DNA from: Gluconobacter thailandicus F149-1 = NBRC 100600
GTDB taxonomy: Bacteria > Pseudomonadota > Alphaproteobacteria > Acetobacterales > Acetobacteraceae
Reading direction: 5' to 3'
Assembly (NCBI RefSeq): GCF_000964465.1
Contig: NZ_BANH01000023.1
Location: 1-52,199, forward strand
Length of the DNA stretch: 52,199 nt
The notes beneath the pieces are model-generated. The model made no database searches. It saw only the letters and a program-made list of their open reading frames with translations, and was not told the DNA's origin. The number at the start of each line of letters is the position of its first letter. Within the stretch, counting starts at the first letter, position 1. This document shows positions 12,850 to 22,718 of the stretch, piece by piece. A program made the position numbers and the translations under genes.

Positions 12850-13647
12850 ATGCGTCTGATTACATGGAACATCAACTCCCTCCGGCTTCGATTGCCCCTT
12901 TTGAAGAAGCTGGTTGAGGAGGAAAATCCGGACATCGTCTGCCTGCAGGAGACGAAAGTTCCCGATCCGCTCTTCCCGGCTGAAGCGCTGAAGGCGCTCG
13001 GACTGCCCTATCAGCTCTATCGGGGTATGAAGGGCTATAACGGTGTGGCGATTCTTTCGCGCCTCCCCCTGACGTCCGTTGCGAATACGCCCAACTGGTG
13101 TAGCCGTGAGGATTGTCGGCACATCGCGGCCTCCATCGAAACCCCTGCTGGTCCGGTTCTGCTGCATGATTTTTACGTTCCCGCGGGTGGTGACATTCCC
13201 GATCCGGAAGAGAACGAGAAATTTGCCCACAAACTTGCGTTTGTGGAGGAAGCTGCCGCCTGGTTTTCGGAAACGCCCCCTGCCCGCAGTATTGTGGTCG
13301 GTGACCTCAACATTGCGCCTCTGGAGCATGACGTCTGGAGTCACCGTCAGCTTCTGAAAATTGTCAGCCACACTCCGCCCGAGACAGAACGGCTGAATGC
13401 CTGGATGGCAGCGGGTTTTCAGGATGCCATGCGGCGCATCACGCCCGAGCCGACCAAGCTCTATACCTGGTGGTCTTATCGGAACAAGGACTGGAAAAAA
13501 TCTGATCGTGGGCGTCGTCTCGATCACGTCTGGATGACGCCTGACCTGATGCCGGGCCTACGGGATATTCGTATTCGTCGGGATGTCCGGGATTGGGAAA
13601 GCCCGTCAGATCATGTGCCGGTCGTGCTGGACTTCGATCCAGCCTGA
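12850..13647 (+). CDS. xth: Exodeoxyribonuclease III
   Basis: An AP endonuclease and 3'-5' exonuclease of base excision repair. The 265-residue product starts MRLITWNINSLRLRL with the metal ligand Glu34 in CLQETKVPD. It has the active-site texts VGDLNIAP and SDHVPVVLD, and Tyr/Trp residues in the YTWWSYR region. The frame opens at a GTG at 12787, but the family N-terminus begins at the ATG at 12850. It converges with the response regulator gene, with a hairpin in between. The sub-type (XthA or ExoA-like) is not resolved here. Confidence 0.93.
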   Translation: MRLITWNINSLRLRLPLLKKLVEEENPDIVCLQETKVPDPLFPAEALKALGLPYQLYRGMKGYNGVAILSRLPLTSVANTPNWCSREDCRHIAASIETPAGPVLLHDFYVPAGGDIPDPEENEKFAHKLAFVEEAAAWFSETPPARSIVVGDLNIAPLEHDVWSHRQLLKIVSHTPPETERLNAWMAAGFQDAMRRITPEPTKLYTWWSYRNKDWKKSDRGRRLDHVWMTPDLMPGLRDIRIRRDVRDWESPSDHVPVVLDFDPA

Positions 13648-13655
13648 CCGGCTTG

Positions 13656-13676
13656 CTCCCGGCCTCAGGCCGGGAG
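13656..13676. terminator. Hairpin between convergent xth and regulator genes
   Basis: CTCCCGGCC (13656-13664) pairs perfectly with GGCCGGGAG (13668-13676) around a 3-base loop. It overlaps the end of the regulator gene and lacks a T run, so termination strength is uncertain. Confidence 0.45.
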
Positions 13677-14399
13677 GGATTCCGCTGTAGCGACTGTCTT
13701 GCCTTCCGGATCAAGACGATAACCGCCTCCTTCCGTGATGAGCAGAGAGGTCTTGGTCGGATCCGGTTCGATCTTCTGACGCAGACGGTAGATATGCGTC
13801 TCAAGCGTATGCGTAGTGACCGCGGCGTTATAGCCCCAGACCTCGTTGAGAAGAACCTGACGTGCCACGGGACGATGTCCTGCACGGTAAAGATACTTCA
13901 GAATCGCGGCTTCCTTCTCCGTCAGGCGGATCCGGCGGTTACGCGCTGTCTCGATCAGAAGCTTGGCAGAAGGACGAAACGCATAGGGGCCGATCTCAAA
14001 AACGGCATCTTCGCTGTTTTCGAAAATCCGGAGTTGTGCGCGAAGGCGGGCCAGAAGCTCACCAATCCGGAAAGGTTTTGCCACGTAATCGTTGGCACCC
14101 GCATCCAGGCCGCGAACAATATCGCTTTCATCGTCTGAACCTGTCAGGATGATGATTGGCATGCGAACACCTTCGCGGCGCAGCTCAGCACAGAAATCAC
14201 GGCCGTCTCCATCCGGGAGGGTGATGTCCAGCAGCATGGCATCGTAGCGCGCACCAGGCTTCTTCAGCAGTTCTCTGGCCGAAGCAACGGATGTCGCCTC
14301 GATCGTCTCAAGTTCGCCACCGTGCTGGAGCTGTTCCGCCAGCAAGTGTCGCAGCGTATCGTCATCATCAACTACGAGGATGGGGCGGGGACCTGCCAT
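13665..14399 (-). CDS. OmpR/PhoB-family response regulator (orphan)
   Basis: A 244-residue two-domain regulator. The receiver domain has the acidic triad Asp11-Asp13, phospho-acceptor Asp58 in LLDITLPDGDG, Thr86 in ILTGSDD and Lys108 in YVAKPF. A winged-helix DNA-binding domain follows (about 130-235, with LTEKEAAILKYLY, LLNEVWGYN and LETHIYRLRQKIEP). No histidine kinase gene lies within the neighbourhood, so the partner is unknown. Similar orphan regulators are common in acetic acid bacteria. The gene is divergent from the L,D-transpeptidase gene, 155 bp away. Confidence 0.92.
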   Translation of the reverse strand: MAGPRPILVVDDDDTLRHLLAEQLQHGGELETIEATSVASARELLKKPGARYDAMLLDITLPDGDGRDFCAELRREGVRMPIIILTGSDDESDIVRGLDAGANDYVAKPFRIGELLARLRAQLRIFENSEDAVFEIGPYAFRPSAKLLIETARNRRIRLTEKEAAILKYLYRAGHRPVARQVLLNEVWGYNAAVTTHTLETHIYRLRQKIEPDPTKTSLLITEGGGYRLDPEGKTVATAESLPA

Positions 14400-14507
14400 A
14401 TTACCTGTCTCGTTTTATCTGGGCGGAAAACGCACATCCGCGTGTGTTCGCGTTAATAAGCCACGCATCCAATTCTTCCCCTCCCATTGCTGAAAGCGGA
14501 AGCACAC

Positions 14508-14535
14508 TTGCAACACGAAATATGACAAATACAAA
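14508..14535 (+). promoter_or_regulatory. Possible promoter of the L,D-transpeptidase gene
   Basis: TTGCAA (14508-14513) and TACAAA (14530-14535) are separated by 16 bases. Transcription would start only about 10 bases before the ribosome site, so the assignment is weak. Confidence 0.3.
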
Positions 14536-14554
14536 TTGAAAAGGGAACAGCAAG

Positions 14555-15064
14555 ATGACTAAAGCTAATTTGAGAATCGCTGAAAACCAGGCTTTTCTCC
14601 ACTTCCGAAACGAAATCATTCCGGCTTTGATTGGATCTGGCGGCATACGCCTTGACAAATGCGAAGGCGATCACGCGACCCCTGTTGGAGAACTGCCTCT
14701 ACGGCGCATTCTCTACCGTGCTGACCGTACAGAAAGGCCGGTTTCTGGTGCCGGTTTGCCAGTAGAGCCAATTGCCCCCACCGATGGCTGGTGTGACGAC
14801 CCGGCCTCTTCTGATTACAACCGCCCGGTTACTCTTCCCCACCCTGCTTCATGTGAAAAAATGTGGAGGGATGACTATGCCTATGATCTCTGTATTGTGA
14901 TGGGGTGGAATGACATAACACCCGAGTCGGGGCGTGGATCAGCAATCTTTCTGCATCTGCCGACTGTGACGGGGTTCACGGAGGGCTGTATCGCGCTTCA
15001 GGAACGCGATCTCCGACGGGTGCTCGCACAGGGTCTGACGTCAATTGTGGTAGAAGCGCCTTAA
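14555..15064 (+). CDS. YkuD-type L,D-transpeptidase-like protein
   Basis: A 169-residue protein whose C-terminal half carries the YkuD catalytic text: His134 in IFLHLP and Cys145 in FTEGCIAL, with the preceding GRGSA. These enzymes make or break 3-3 links in peptidoglycan or attach proteins to it. Unlike most family members, there is no signal peptide or membrane helix at the N-terminus (MTKANLRIAENQAFLHF), so it would need another export route or work in the cytoplasm. The stop codon overlaps the convergent antiporter stop (TTAA, 4 bp). Confidence 0.8.
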   Translation: MTKANLRIAENQAFLHFRNEIIPALIGSGGIRLDKCEGDHATPVGELPLRRILYRADRTERPVSGAGLPVEPIAPTDGWCDDPASSDYNRPVTLPHPASCEKMWRDDYAYDLCIVMGWNDITPESGRGSAIFLHLPTVTGFTEGCIALQERDLRRVLAQGLTSIVVEAP

Positions 15065-16884
15065 GGCGCTTCTCGTTCCGTTCCGGTCTGATCGGTAGGT
15101 GGAACCATGGAGATCATCAGATCTCCGGGCATGGGGACAACTGTTGTAGAGTCTTCCGCAGACCGAATGAGAAGAGCTGTCCGTCGACTGACCAGAATAT
15201 CGAGTCTGTTATCATCCGTGCCGAAGCTATGTGCGTTTGCTTCCGTTGCAACGCGGGACGTAAAGCGCCACCCCTGCTCGAACAGCGTATCAAACAGCGT
15301 GTAGTTCCAGGCAGGTTCCCCGAGGACCTTGCCGCGCGAATCACGTGAAAGACCGTGATAAAAATCCAGTCTCGCCACGCCCGGACTGATCTGAAAGACG
15401 CGCTCGCGTCCCATGGCCGGGGCCAGATGGCCGCAGATCATCCCGTTATAGATACCATCACCCGTCGTTGCGATCAGGTAATCTGCAGGGCGTTCCTCAA
15501 GGGCTTCCTGCCCGTGTTGAGACAGAAGTTCAGTGCGCAGAACCGGAATATCCATCTGTGCTGCTGGCATCAGGGCACTCGACCTGTTGTCCACGAGAAG
15601 GACTGGAATGCCTTCCCGGTGCAGGCAGGCTGCAAGATCAACGGACCACCCGCTGGCACCAAGAATGGCAATCGCCGGATCGTTCGAAAGGGTCAGCTTC
15701 AGCGCTCTTGCAATGGGGCGGAGCGAGAAGCCATGCAGGATCATCGTCACGGCAATGACTGCAAACACAGCCGGCATGATCAGATCGGCAGACTGGTATC
15801 CTGTTTCCTTCAGGCGAATACCGGCGGCGCCAGCGACGGCGGCGGCGACGATACCGCGGGGTGCAATCCATCCAACGAAAAGCCGCTCTTTCCACGGCAT
15901 GCTTGTTCCCAGCGTGGAAAAGAAAATTCCCACGGGCCTGACAACAAACAGCACGACCAGCGTCAGCATCAGAATCGGGATGGAGAGATGCTTGAGTACT
16001 TCACGATGCAGGTCGGCCGTCAGCAGGATAAACAGGACCGACACGACAAGAACCACCATGGATTCCTTGATGCGGCGCAGTTCTGCAACGCCTGGAATAT
16101 GAAGATTGGTCAGAGCCATGCCGAAGATGGTCACGGCGACCAGTCCTGCTCCTTCCATTTCCAGATTGCAGGCCGTGAAGATCACCAGCGCCATGGAAAT
16201 GAGAACCGGCGTCTTGAGAATCTCCGGCATCATGTCGCGCGTGAAAAGATAGCGGATCAGATAGGCCGGAAGGATGCCTGCCGAGATGGATTCTGTTGCG
16301 GCTGCCAGAAGGTCTGGCAATGTGTGGGTGAAGAAAACGCCGGTATGCAGATCCACATGCAGGAGCATGAGCTGTAGAACGACTGCGGCAAGAATTGCTC
16401 CCAGCGGGTCATTGACGATGGCTTCCCACCTCAGGAACGCGGCTACTCTAGGCTGTAGCTTTGCGCTGCGTAAAAGCGGAAGAACTACCGTCGGCCCTGT
16501 CACGACGATGATAGCTCCGAACAGCATGGCCGTTCCCCACTCAAGATGGGCAACGTAATGAGCTGCAAGCGATCCCAGAACCCAGTTGATGGGCAGGGCA
16601 AGCATTGTCAGGCGCGCGACGCCTTCTCCGGCTTCCCGAAGCTGGCGAATGTCCAGCGCCATTCCTCCTTCGAACACCACGATGGCCACAAGGAGCGATA
16701 CCAGCGGACGGAAGACCCATCCCATCGTTTCTGACGGGTGGAGAATACCGAGGCCGGGGCCGAACAGCAGTCCCATGGTAAACAGAAGGACGATCGCGGG
16801 AAGGCGAAACCGCCAGGCGACCCACTGGGCCAGCATTCCGGCCCCGAATGTCAGAGCTATGCCGAGGAAGATATCATACTGCAT
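15061..16884 (-). CDS. CPA1-type cation/proton antiporter with nucleotide-binding domain
   Basis: A 607-residue membrane protein. The first 400 residues hold about 12 membrane helices of the sodium/proton exchanger fold (start MQYDIFLGIALTFGAGMLAQW, with FEGGMALDIRQLREAG and the key WEAIVNDPLGAI containing the Asn-Asp pair). A C-terminal cytoplasmic part follows with a Rossmann-like TrkA-N domain (about 400-500, IAILGASGWSVDLAACL), which in related proteins senses nucleotide or redox state. Ion choice (Na or K) cannot be told. The upstream GNAT gene is divergent. Confidence 0.9.
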   Translation of the reverse strand: MQYDIFLGIALTFGAGMLAQWVAWRFRLPAIVLLFTMGLLFGPGLGILHPSETMGWVFRPLVSLLVAIVVFEGGMALDIRQLREAGEGVARLTMLALPINWVLGSLAAHYVAHLEWGTAMLFGAIIVVTGPTVVLPLLRSAKLQPRVAAFLRWEAIVNDPLGAILAAVVLQLMLLHVDLHTGVFFTHTLPDLLAAATESISAGILPAYLIRYLFTRDMMPEILKTPVLISMALVIFTACNLEMEGAGLVAVTIFGMALTNLHIPGVAELRRIKESMVVLVVSVLFILLTADLHREVLKHLSIPILMLTLVVLFVVRPVGIFFSTLGTSMPWKERLFVGWIAPRGIVAAAVAGAAGIRLKETGYQSADLIMPAVFAVIAVTMILHGFSLRPIARALKLTLSNDPAIAILGASGWSVDLAACLHREGIPVLLVDNRSSALMPAAQMDIPVLRTELLSQHGQEALEERPADYLIATTGDGIYNGMICGHLAPAMGRERVFQISPGVARLDFYHGLSRDSRGKVLGEPAWNYTLFDTLFEQGWRFTSRVATEANAHSFGTDDNRLDILVSRRTALLIRSAEDSTTVVPMPGDLMISMVPPTDQTGTEREAP

Positions 16885-16982
16885 GTGTAAGAGCGCGTCT
16901 GTCCCGTACTGACTTGGAAACCGGCATCATAACCCGGATCATGGTCCGGGCCTAACCGTCTCATTTTGCAGGGAGTATCTGC

Positions 16983-17486
16983 GTGTCAGAATCGAAGCTC
17001 ATTATCCGTCCTGCGCAGTCGCTGGATCGGGAGGGTATCTGGCGTGTGATTGCGCCTGTTCTCAAGACTGGCGAAACATATGCCCTACCAAGAACATGGG
17101 GGCGCCGACAGGCCCTCGGGTACTGGATGGCTGTCGAGCATCGGGTGTACGTGGCAGAAAGCCCTGAAGGTGAAATCGTCGGAACTTTTTATCTTCAGGA
17201 CAATCAGTTGGGCGGCGGCCAACACGTCGGGAATGCGGGTTTTGTTGCGTGTTCCGGATACGGTGCAGGTCGCCAGATGGGCGAGTTCGCCCTGAAAGAA
17301 GCGCAGACCCTCGGTTACAGGGCCATGCAGTTCAATTTTGTCGTAAGCACCAATGACCGTGCAGTCGCGCTTTGGAAGCGGCTTGGCTTCCGGGTGGTTG
17401 GAACACTTCCTGGTGCATTCAACCACCCCCAGCGCGGCTATGTGGATGCGTTTGTTATGTGGAAGGAGCTTCTTCGGTCTGAGTGA
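16983..17486 (+). CDS. GNAT-family N-acetyltransferase
   Basis: A 167-residue GNAT-fold protein starting at a GTG (16983) with a good ribosome site (GGGAG). It has the acetyl-CoA loop (SGYGAGRQMG, about 91-100) and the C-terminal text NDRAVALWKRLGFRVVGTLPGAF. It resembles the family of acetyltransferases that modify small amines or toxins, but the substrate is unknown. Its last 32 bp overlap the convergent rsmB end, so the two transcripts would be partly antisense. Confidence 0.88.
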   Translation: MSESKLIIRPAQSLDREGIWRVIAPVLKTGETYALPRTWGRRQALGYWMAVEHRVYVAESPEGEIVGTFYLQDNQLGGGQHVGNAGFVACSGYGAGRQMGEFALKEAQTLGYRAMQFNFVVSTNDRAVALWKRLGFRVVGTLPGAFNHPQRGYVDAFVMWKELLRSE

Positions 17487-18783
17487 CAGGCTCAAGCCGC
17501 TGCATGACGCAGGCAAAGAAACCGTCTGTTCCGTCACGGAGCGGCGTAAGCGAGAACTGGGCTTTCTCACGCAGCTCAGTAGGCAGAAGCTCCGGCAGGT
17601 CTTCCGTTGGAACCCGAACGAAATCCGTCCGGCGCTTCAGGAACGCGTCAATCTGTTGTCCATTTTCAGCGGCCAGAAGAGAGCACGTCGCATAGATCAT
17701 CTGGCCGCCGGGTTTGACCAAAGATGCTGCACGATCAAGGATTTCGGACTGTTTGATAACAAGTTCCTGAATGTCCTCCGGCGTCAGGCGTAGGCGTGCG
17801 TCCGGGTTGCGGCGCCACGTGCCTGTCCCTGAACACGGTGCGTCCACCAGAACACGGTCAAAACTCCCCGCACGTCGCTTGGCCCATTTGTCGCCTGTCA
17901 CCAGCAGGTGGCGTTCGACATTGTGGACCCCTGCCCGACGCAGACGCTTCACGGCGCCTTCGAGGCGTTTTTCGTGAACATCGCACGCCACGATATGACC
18001 CTTGTTTTCCATGGTCATGGCAAGGGCGAGCGTCTTGCCGCCAGCCCCGGCACAGTAATCCAGAACGCGGTTGTCTGGCCGTGCATCAGCGGCAGCGACG
18101 ACCAGTTGCGATCCTTCATCCTGAATCTCGACCAGGCCATCCTTGAACGCCTGTGCTGCCGTGACGGGCTGGCGTCCATCAAGGCGCAGACCCCATGGGG
18201 AAAGCTTGGTCGGAACCGCATTCAGCCCTTCCCGCTTCAGCGCGCGCAGAGCATCTTCCCGTGTGCCTTTCAGAAGGTTCACGCGCAGATCCAGCGTGGG
18301 CGCGCCCAGCATGGCTTCCATCTCATCAGCCATGCGGGAGCCGAAAGTCTCGCGGAGTGCGGGCTCGATCCAGTCCGGATATTCCAGACGTATGGCGATC
18401 GGCTGCTTCTGGCTGGAAAGTTCTTTTCCTTCCAGATGCTTGAGGTTGATATCCTCACGTGGGGTCAAAGGGTTCTGGGCGTAGCGCTCACCGCTGAACA
18501 GCATCCGCACCTGATCCATCGTCGTGCCAGACAGCAGCATGGAGGCCGCGCAGAGCAGACGTGGAGAAATCTCGCCCTGACTGCCTTCCAGGTGCCAGTG
18601 CAGCCGTCTCCAGCCACGGAGCACATCCCAGGCTAGTGTGGAAATGGCGCGTCGGTCTCCGCCACCGATATAACGGCGTTCACGGAAGAAAGCGTTGGCA
18701 GTAGCGTCTGCGGGACGGCGGGGCGCATTCTGGATCGCACAAAGCAGATCAATGGCGCCGGAAAGGCGAGCTGCGGGGGTCAT
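17455..18783 (-). CDS. rsmB: RsmB/NOP2-type rRNA cytosine-C5 methyltransferase
   Basis: A 442-residue RNA m5C methyltransferase. An N-terminal NusB-like helical region (about 1-140, with ANAFFRERRYIGGGDRRAIS) is followed by the methyltransferase fold: SAM-binding DYCAGAGGKTLALA, DAPCSGTGTWRRNPD (the release Cys) and the nucleophile Cys in YATCSLLAAENGQQ. The ATG at 18783 lies after GGGGG; the upstream TTG at 18813 adds an odd leader. The target (C967 of 16S in E. coli) is inferred from family. It follows guaB on the same strand. Confidence 0.88.
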   Translation of the reverse strand: MTPAARLSGAIDLLCAIQNAPRRPADATANAFFRERRYIGGGDRRAISTLAWDVLRGWRRLHWHLEGSQGEISPRLLCAASMLLSGTTMDQVRMLFSGERYAQNPLTPREDINLKHLEGKELSSQKQPIAIRLEYPDWIEPALRETFGSRMADEMEAMLGAPTLDLRVNLLKGTREDALRALKREGLNAVPTKLSPWGLRLDGRQPVTAAQAFKDGLVEIQDEGSQLVVAAADARPDNRVLDYCAGAGGKTLALAMTMENKGHIVACDVHEKRLEGAVKRLRRAGVHNVERHLLVTGDKWAKRRAGSFDRVLVDAPCSGTGTWRRNPDARLRLTPEDIQELVIKQSEILDRAASLVKPGGQMIYATCSLLAAENGQQIDAFLKRRTDFVRVPTEDLPELLPTELREKAQFSLTPLRDGTDGFFACVMQRLEPVTQTEEAPST

Positions 18784-18801
18784 ATCGCCCCCGTAGCCGG
18801 T

Positions 18802-18826
18802 TTGGCCTCTCAAAGCGAGAGGCCAA
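18802..18826 (-). terminator. Hairpin between guaB and rsmB
   Basis: A perfect 10-bp stem, TTGGCCTCTC (18802-18811) and GAGAGGCCAA (18817-18826), sits in the 56-bp gap. It has no T run, so it may only reduce read-through or stabilise the guaB message. Confidence 0.5.
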
Positions 18827-18839
18827 TGCGTATGAAATG

Positions 18840-20375
<1,536 letters not shown>

Positions 20376-20481
20376 TCAGAACCGGGAGCCAAAAGGCCCG
20401 ACCGGCCGTTGGCGGGTCCTCATAGACTAATTTCCCCCTGGAGGGGAAGTCTCTTTTTGCGGTAGATTTTAAGGAATTTGT

Positions 20482-20555
20482 TGGCTGGGAGACCTGGATT
20501 CGAACCAGGGCTGACCGGGTCAGAGCCGGTAGTTCTACCGCTAAACTATCTCCCA
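20482..20555 (-). tRNA. tRNA-Gln (anticodon CTG)
   Basis: Read on minus, the sequence folds into a full cloverleaf. The 7-bp acceptor stem is TGGGAGA with TCTCCCA, the anticodon stem ACCGG with CCGGT encloses CTCTGAC (anticodon CTG), and the T-arm carries GGTTCGAATCC. A discriminator G and an encoded CCA end the gene. Confidence 0.95.
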
Positions 20556-20568
20556 AGCGGTGAGTGGG

Positions 20569-20597
20569 TGTTTACCCATCACGGCTGAGTGACGCAA
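20569..20597 (-). promoter_or_regulatory. Probable tRNA-Gln promoter
   Basis: On minus, TTGCGT (20592-20597) and TAAACA (20569-20574) are separated by 17 bases. The -10 box lies about 13 bases before the mature tRNA 5' end, a typical tRNA arrangement. Confidence 0.45.
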
Positions 20598-20712
20598 GGG
20601 GGCATTTCCATTTTTTTTAGAAAAACTGATATTTTTCTTGCGGTAAGACGTTTTCCCGTCTCATGCTGCTTATCCAAGGTCCCAAACCGGGCAAATCGGG
20701 AGCCTAAACAAG

Positions 20713-21837
20713 ATGATGAGGCAAGGAACGGAGCACAGGCTATCAGGTCAGGCGTCAGTACGGACGTCTGGAACCCGTCAGGCCGGACCGTTCTTTGGTG
20801 CCATCGACCTTGGAACCAACAACTGCCGTCTCATGATTGCTGCGGGAACAGCCAATGGTTTCCGTGTGGTCGACAGCTTCAATCGCTCGGTTCGCCTCGG
20901 CGAAGGACTGCGTCTGAGCGGCCGTCTGGCGGAAGAGTCCATGATGCGCGCGCTGGATGCCCTGCGGATCTGTGTGGAACGCATGAAGCAGTGGCCACTC
21001 TCCCATGTCCGGGCTGTTGCAACGGAAGCCTGTCGCAAGGCGGCGAATGGCCGGGAGTTCCTTGAGCGCGTTCAGAATGAAATCGGTTTGACCATTGATA
21101 TCATTACCGCCCGCGAAGAAGCTGAGCTGGCTCTCGAGAGCTGCTCGCCGCTTTTTCGTTTGCCGTCACATGCGCCAGCACGGGCTGAGCGTGGCGTCCT
21201 GTTCGATATTGGTGGTGGTTCAACGGAAGTGGCGTGGGTCCGGGTGGATCAGGCTCGCAAGTCCCAGACCCTGATCGGTACGACTAGCATGCCTGTCGGC
21301 GTTATCACCCTTCAGGAAATGTTCGGAGAGGGCCACGGCTCTTCTTATGAAGAGATGGTCTCCTATGTGCAGAGCCACCTGTCGGGCTTTGAAAACATTC
21401 ACCGTATTCGGCGGGAAATCTCTCAGGGTAAGGCCTGCCTTCTGGGAACGTCCGGAACGGTTACGACGCTTGCTGGAGTGGCGCTGTCCCTTCCCCGTTA
21501 TAATCGTGCCGCTATTGATGGCCTTACCCTACCGGGCGATGTCATGCGGGATGCCATCAAGACGCTGCGTGGACTTTCGAGAGATCACCTTTCCGCGCAT
21601 CCATGTGTAGGAGAGGATCGTGTAAAATATGTTCTCCCGGGTTGCGCGATTTTCGAAGCAATTCATCGCGCATGGCCTATAGAAGAGGTCACGATTGCCG
21701 ATCGGGGGTTGCGTGACGGCATGCTGCTGCGTATGGCCCGCGATCATGGCCAGCGTTTCACACGGGAACGCCGCAGGCCCCATCGTCATGTCACGCCCCG
21801 TTCAAGGGGCCCTCTCGGGAATTACGCCACGATATGA
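20713..21837 (+). CDS. Ppx/GppA-family phosphatase
   Basis: A 374-residue member of the exopolyphosphatase / pppGpp phosphatase family (sugar kinase-Hsp70 fold). It shows the phosphate-binding motif GAIDLGTNNCRLMIA (29-43), RSVRLGEGL, the catalytic-loop region AREEAEL and the second motif DIGGGSTEV. At about 370 residues it lacks the extra C-terminal domain of E. coli Ppx, like most alphaproteobacterial members. Whether it works on polyphosphate or pppGpp is open. The stop overlaps the start of rlmE (ATGA), so the two are coupled, an order typical of Alphaproteobacteria. Confidence 0.92.
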   Translation: MMRQGTEHRLSGQASVRTSGTRQAGPFFGAIDLGTNNCRLMIAAGTANGFRVVDSFNRSVRLGEGLRLSGRLAEESMMRALDALRICVERMKQWPLSHVRAVATEACRKAANGREFLERVQNEIGLTIDIITAREEAELALESCSPLFRLPSHAPARAERGVLFDIGGGSTEVAWVRVDQARKSQTLIGTTSMPVGVITLQEMFGEGHGSSYEEMVSYVQSHLSGFENIHRIRREISQGKACLLGTSGTVTTLAGVALSLPRYNRAAIDGLTLPGDVMRDAIKTLRGLSRDHLSAHPCVGEDRVKYVLPGCAIFEAIHRAWPIEEVTIADRGLRDGMLLRMARDHGQRFTRERRRPHRHVTPRSRGPLGNYATI

Positions 21838-22634
21838 AGCCGCCCAGATCCCGCTCCGGTTCTTCCAAAAAGGATACGGGACCCAAGCGCATCCCTGGAA
21901 AAGCTCTTAAGAGCGCAGCTGCACCAGGGGCAGCAGATGCAACACAGGACGCCTCGACGTCACAAACGGCCCGTAACAAGGTCGTCACGCTTAGAACGGC
22001 CCGTGGTCGTACGACGGCCCAGCAGCGTTGGCTGAACCGTCAGTTGAACGATCCCTATGTGGCCGCAGCCCGAAAGCAGGGCTGGCGGTCCCGTGCGGCC
22101 TTCAAGCTGATTGAGATTGATGACCGCTTTCACATCATCAAGCCGGGCGCGCGCGTCATTGACCTTGGTGCCGCGCCGGGTGGCTGGTCGCAGGTGGCCG
22201 TCAAGCGTGGTGCTGGACACATTGCCGGTGTAGATCTTCTGCCTGTTGATCCGGTCAGCGGTGCCGAGATCATCGAGGGAGATTTCACGGACCCTGAGAT
22301 GCCGGATCGCTTAAAGGAAATCCTGGGAGGTCCTGCAGACCTTGTCATGTCGGACATGGCTCCGAACACGACCGGCCATGCCGCAACGGATCACATGCGC
22401 ATCATGGGCCTTGCAGAAGGGGCTCTGGATTTCGCCATGCAGGTTCTGGCCGAAGGTGGCAGTTTTGTTGCCAAGGTCTTTCAGGGCGGCTCTGAAAAAC
22501 AGATGCTTGATTCCATGAAGCTGGCTTTTGCTTCCGTCAAACACGTGAAGCCGCCTGCTTCTAGAAAAGAATCAAGCGAGCTCTATGTGATTGCCACCGG
22601 TTTCCGTCCGGAGCGTCTGACCGAAGAAGGCTGA
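21834..22634 (+). CDS. rlmE: 23S rRNA 2'-O-ribose methyltransferase (RrmJ/FtsJ)
   Basis: Methylates the 2'-O of U2552 in the 50S subunit (family function). The 266-residue protein has a basic N-terminal extension of about 55 residues (many Lys, Arg, Ser and Ala), then the Rossmann methyltransferase with SAM site VIDLGAAPGGWSQVA. The catalytic tetrad is seen at Lys91, Asp174 (MSDMAPN), Lys214 (VAKVFQGG) and Glu249 (SSELYV). The ATG at 21834 overlaps the end of the upstream phosphatase gene. Confidence 0.95.
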   Translation: MKPPRSRSGSSKKDTGPKRIPGKALKSAAAPGAADATQDASTSQTARNKVVTLRTARGRTTAQQRWLNRQLNDPYVAAARKQGWRSRAAFKLIEIDDRFHIIKPGARVIDLGAAPGGWSQVAVKRGAGHIAGVDLLPVDPVSGAEIIEGDFTDPEMPDRLKEILGGPADLVMSDMAPNTTGHAATDHMRIMGLAEGALDFAMQVLAEGGSFVAKVFQGGSEKQMLDSMKLAFASVKHVKPPASRKESSELYVIATGFRPERLTEEG

Positions 22635-22718
22635 CACGGCTCTTGATGAGTGCTTTTCAAAAGCGCTCATCATTTTGAGCGCTTGACCAGAATACGTTGC
22701 AGCTACAGAACGGACAGG

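Noticed and set aside
15355-16377. 340-codon open frame on plus
   Set aside because: It is antisense to the antiporter gene and has a His/Gln/Asp-rich composition typical of shadow frames.
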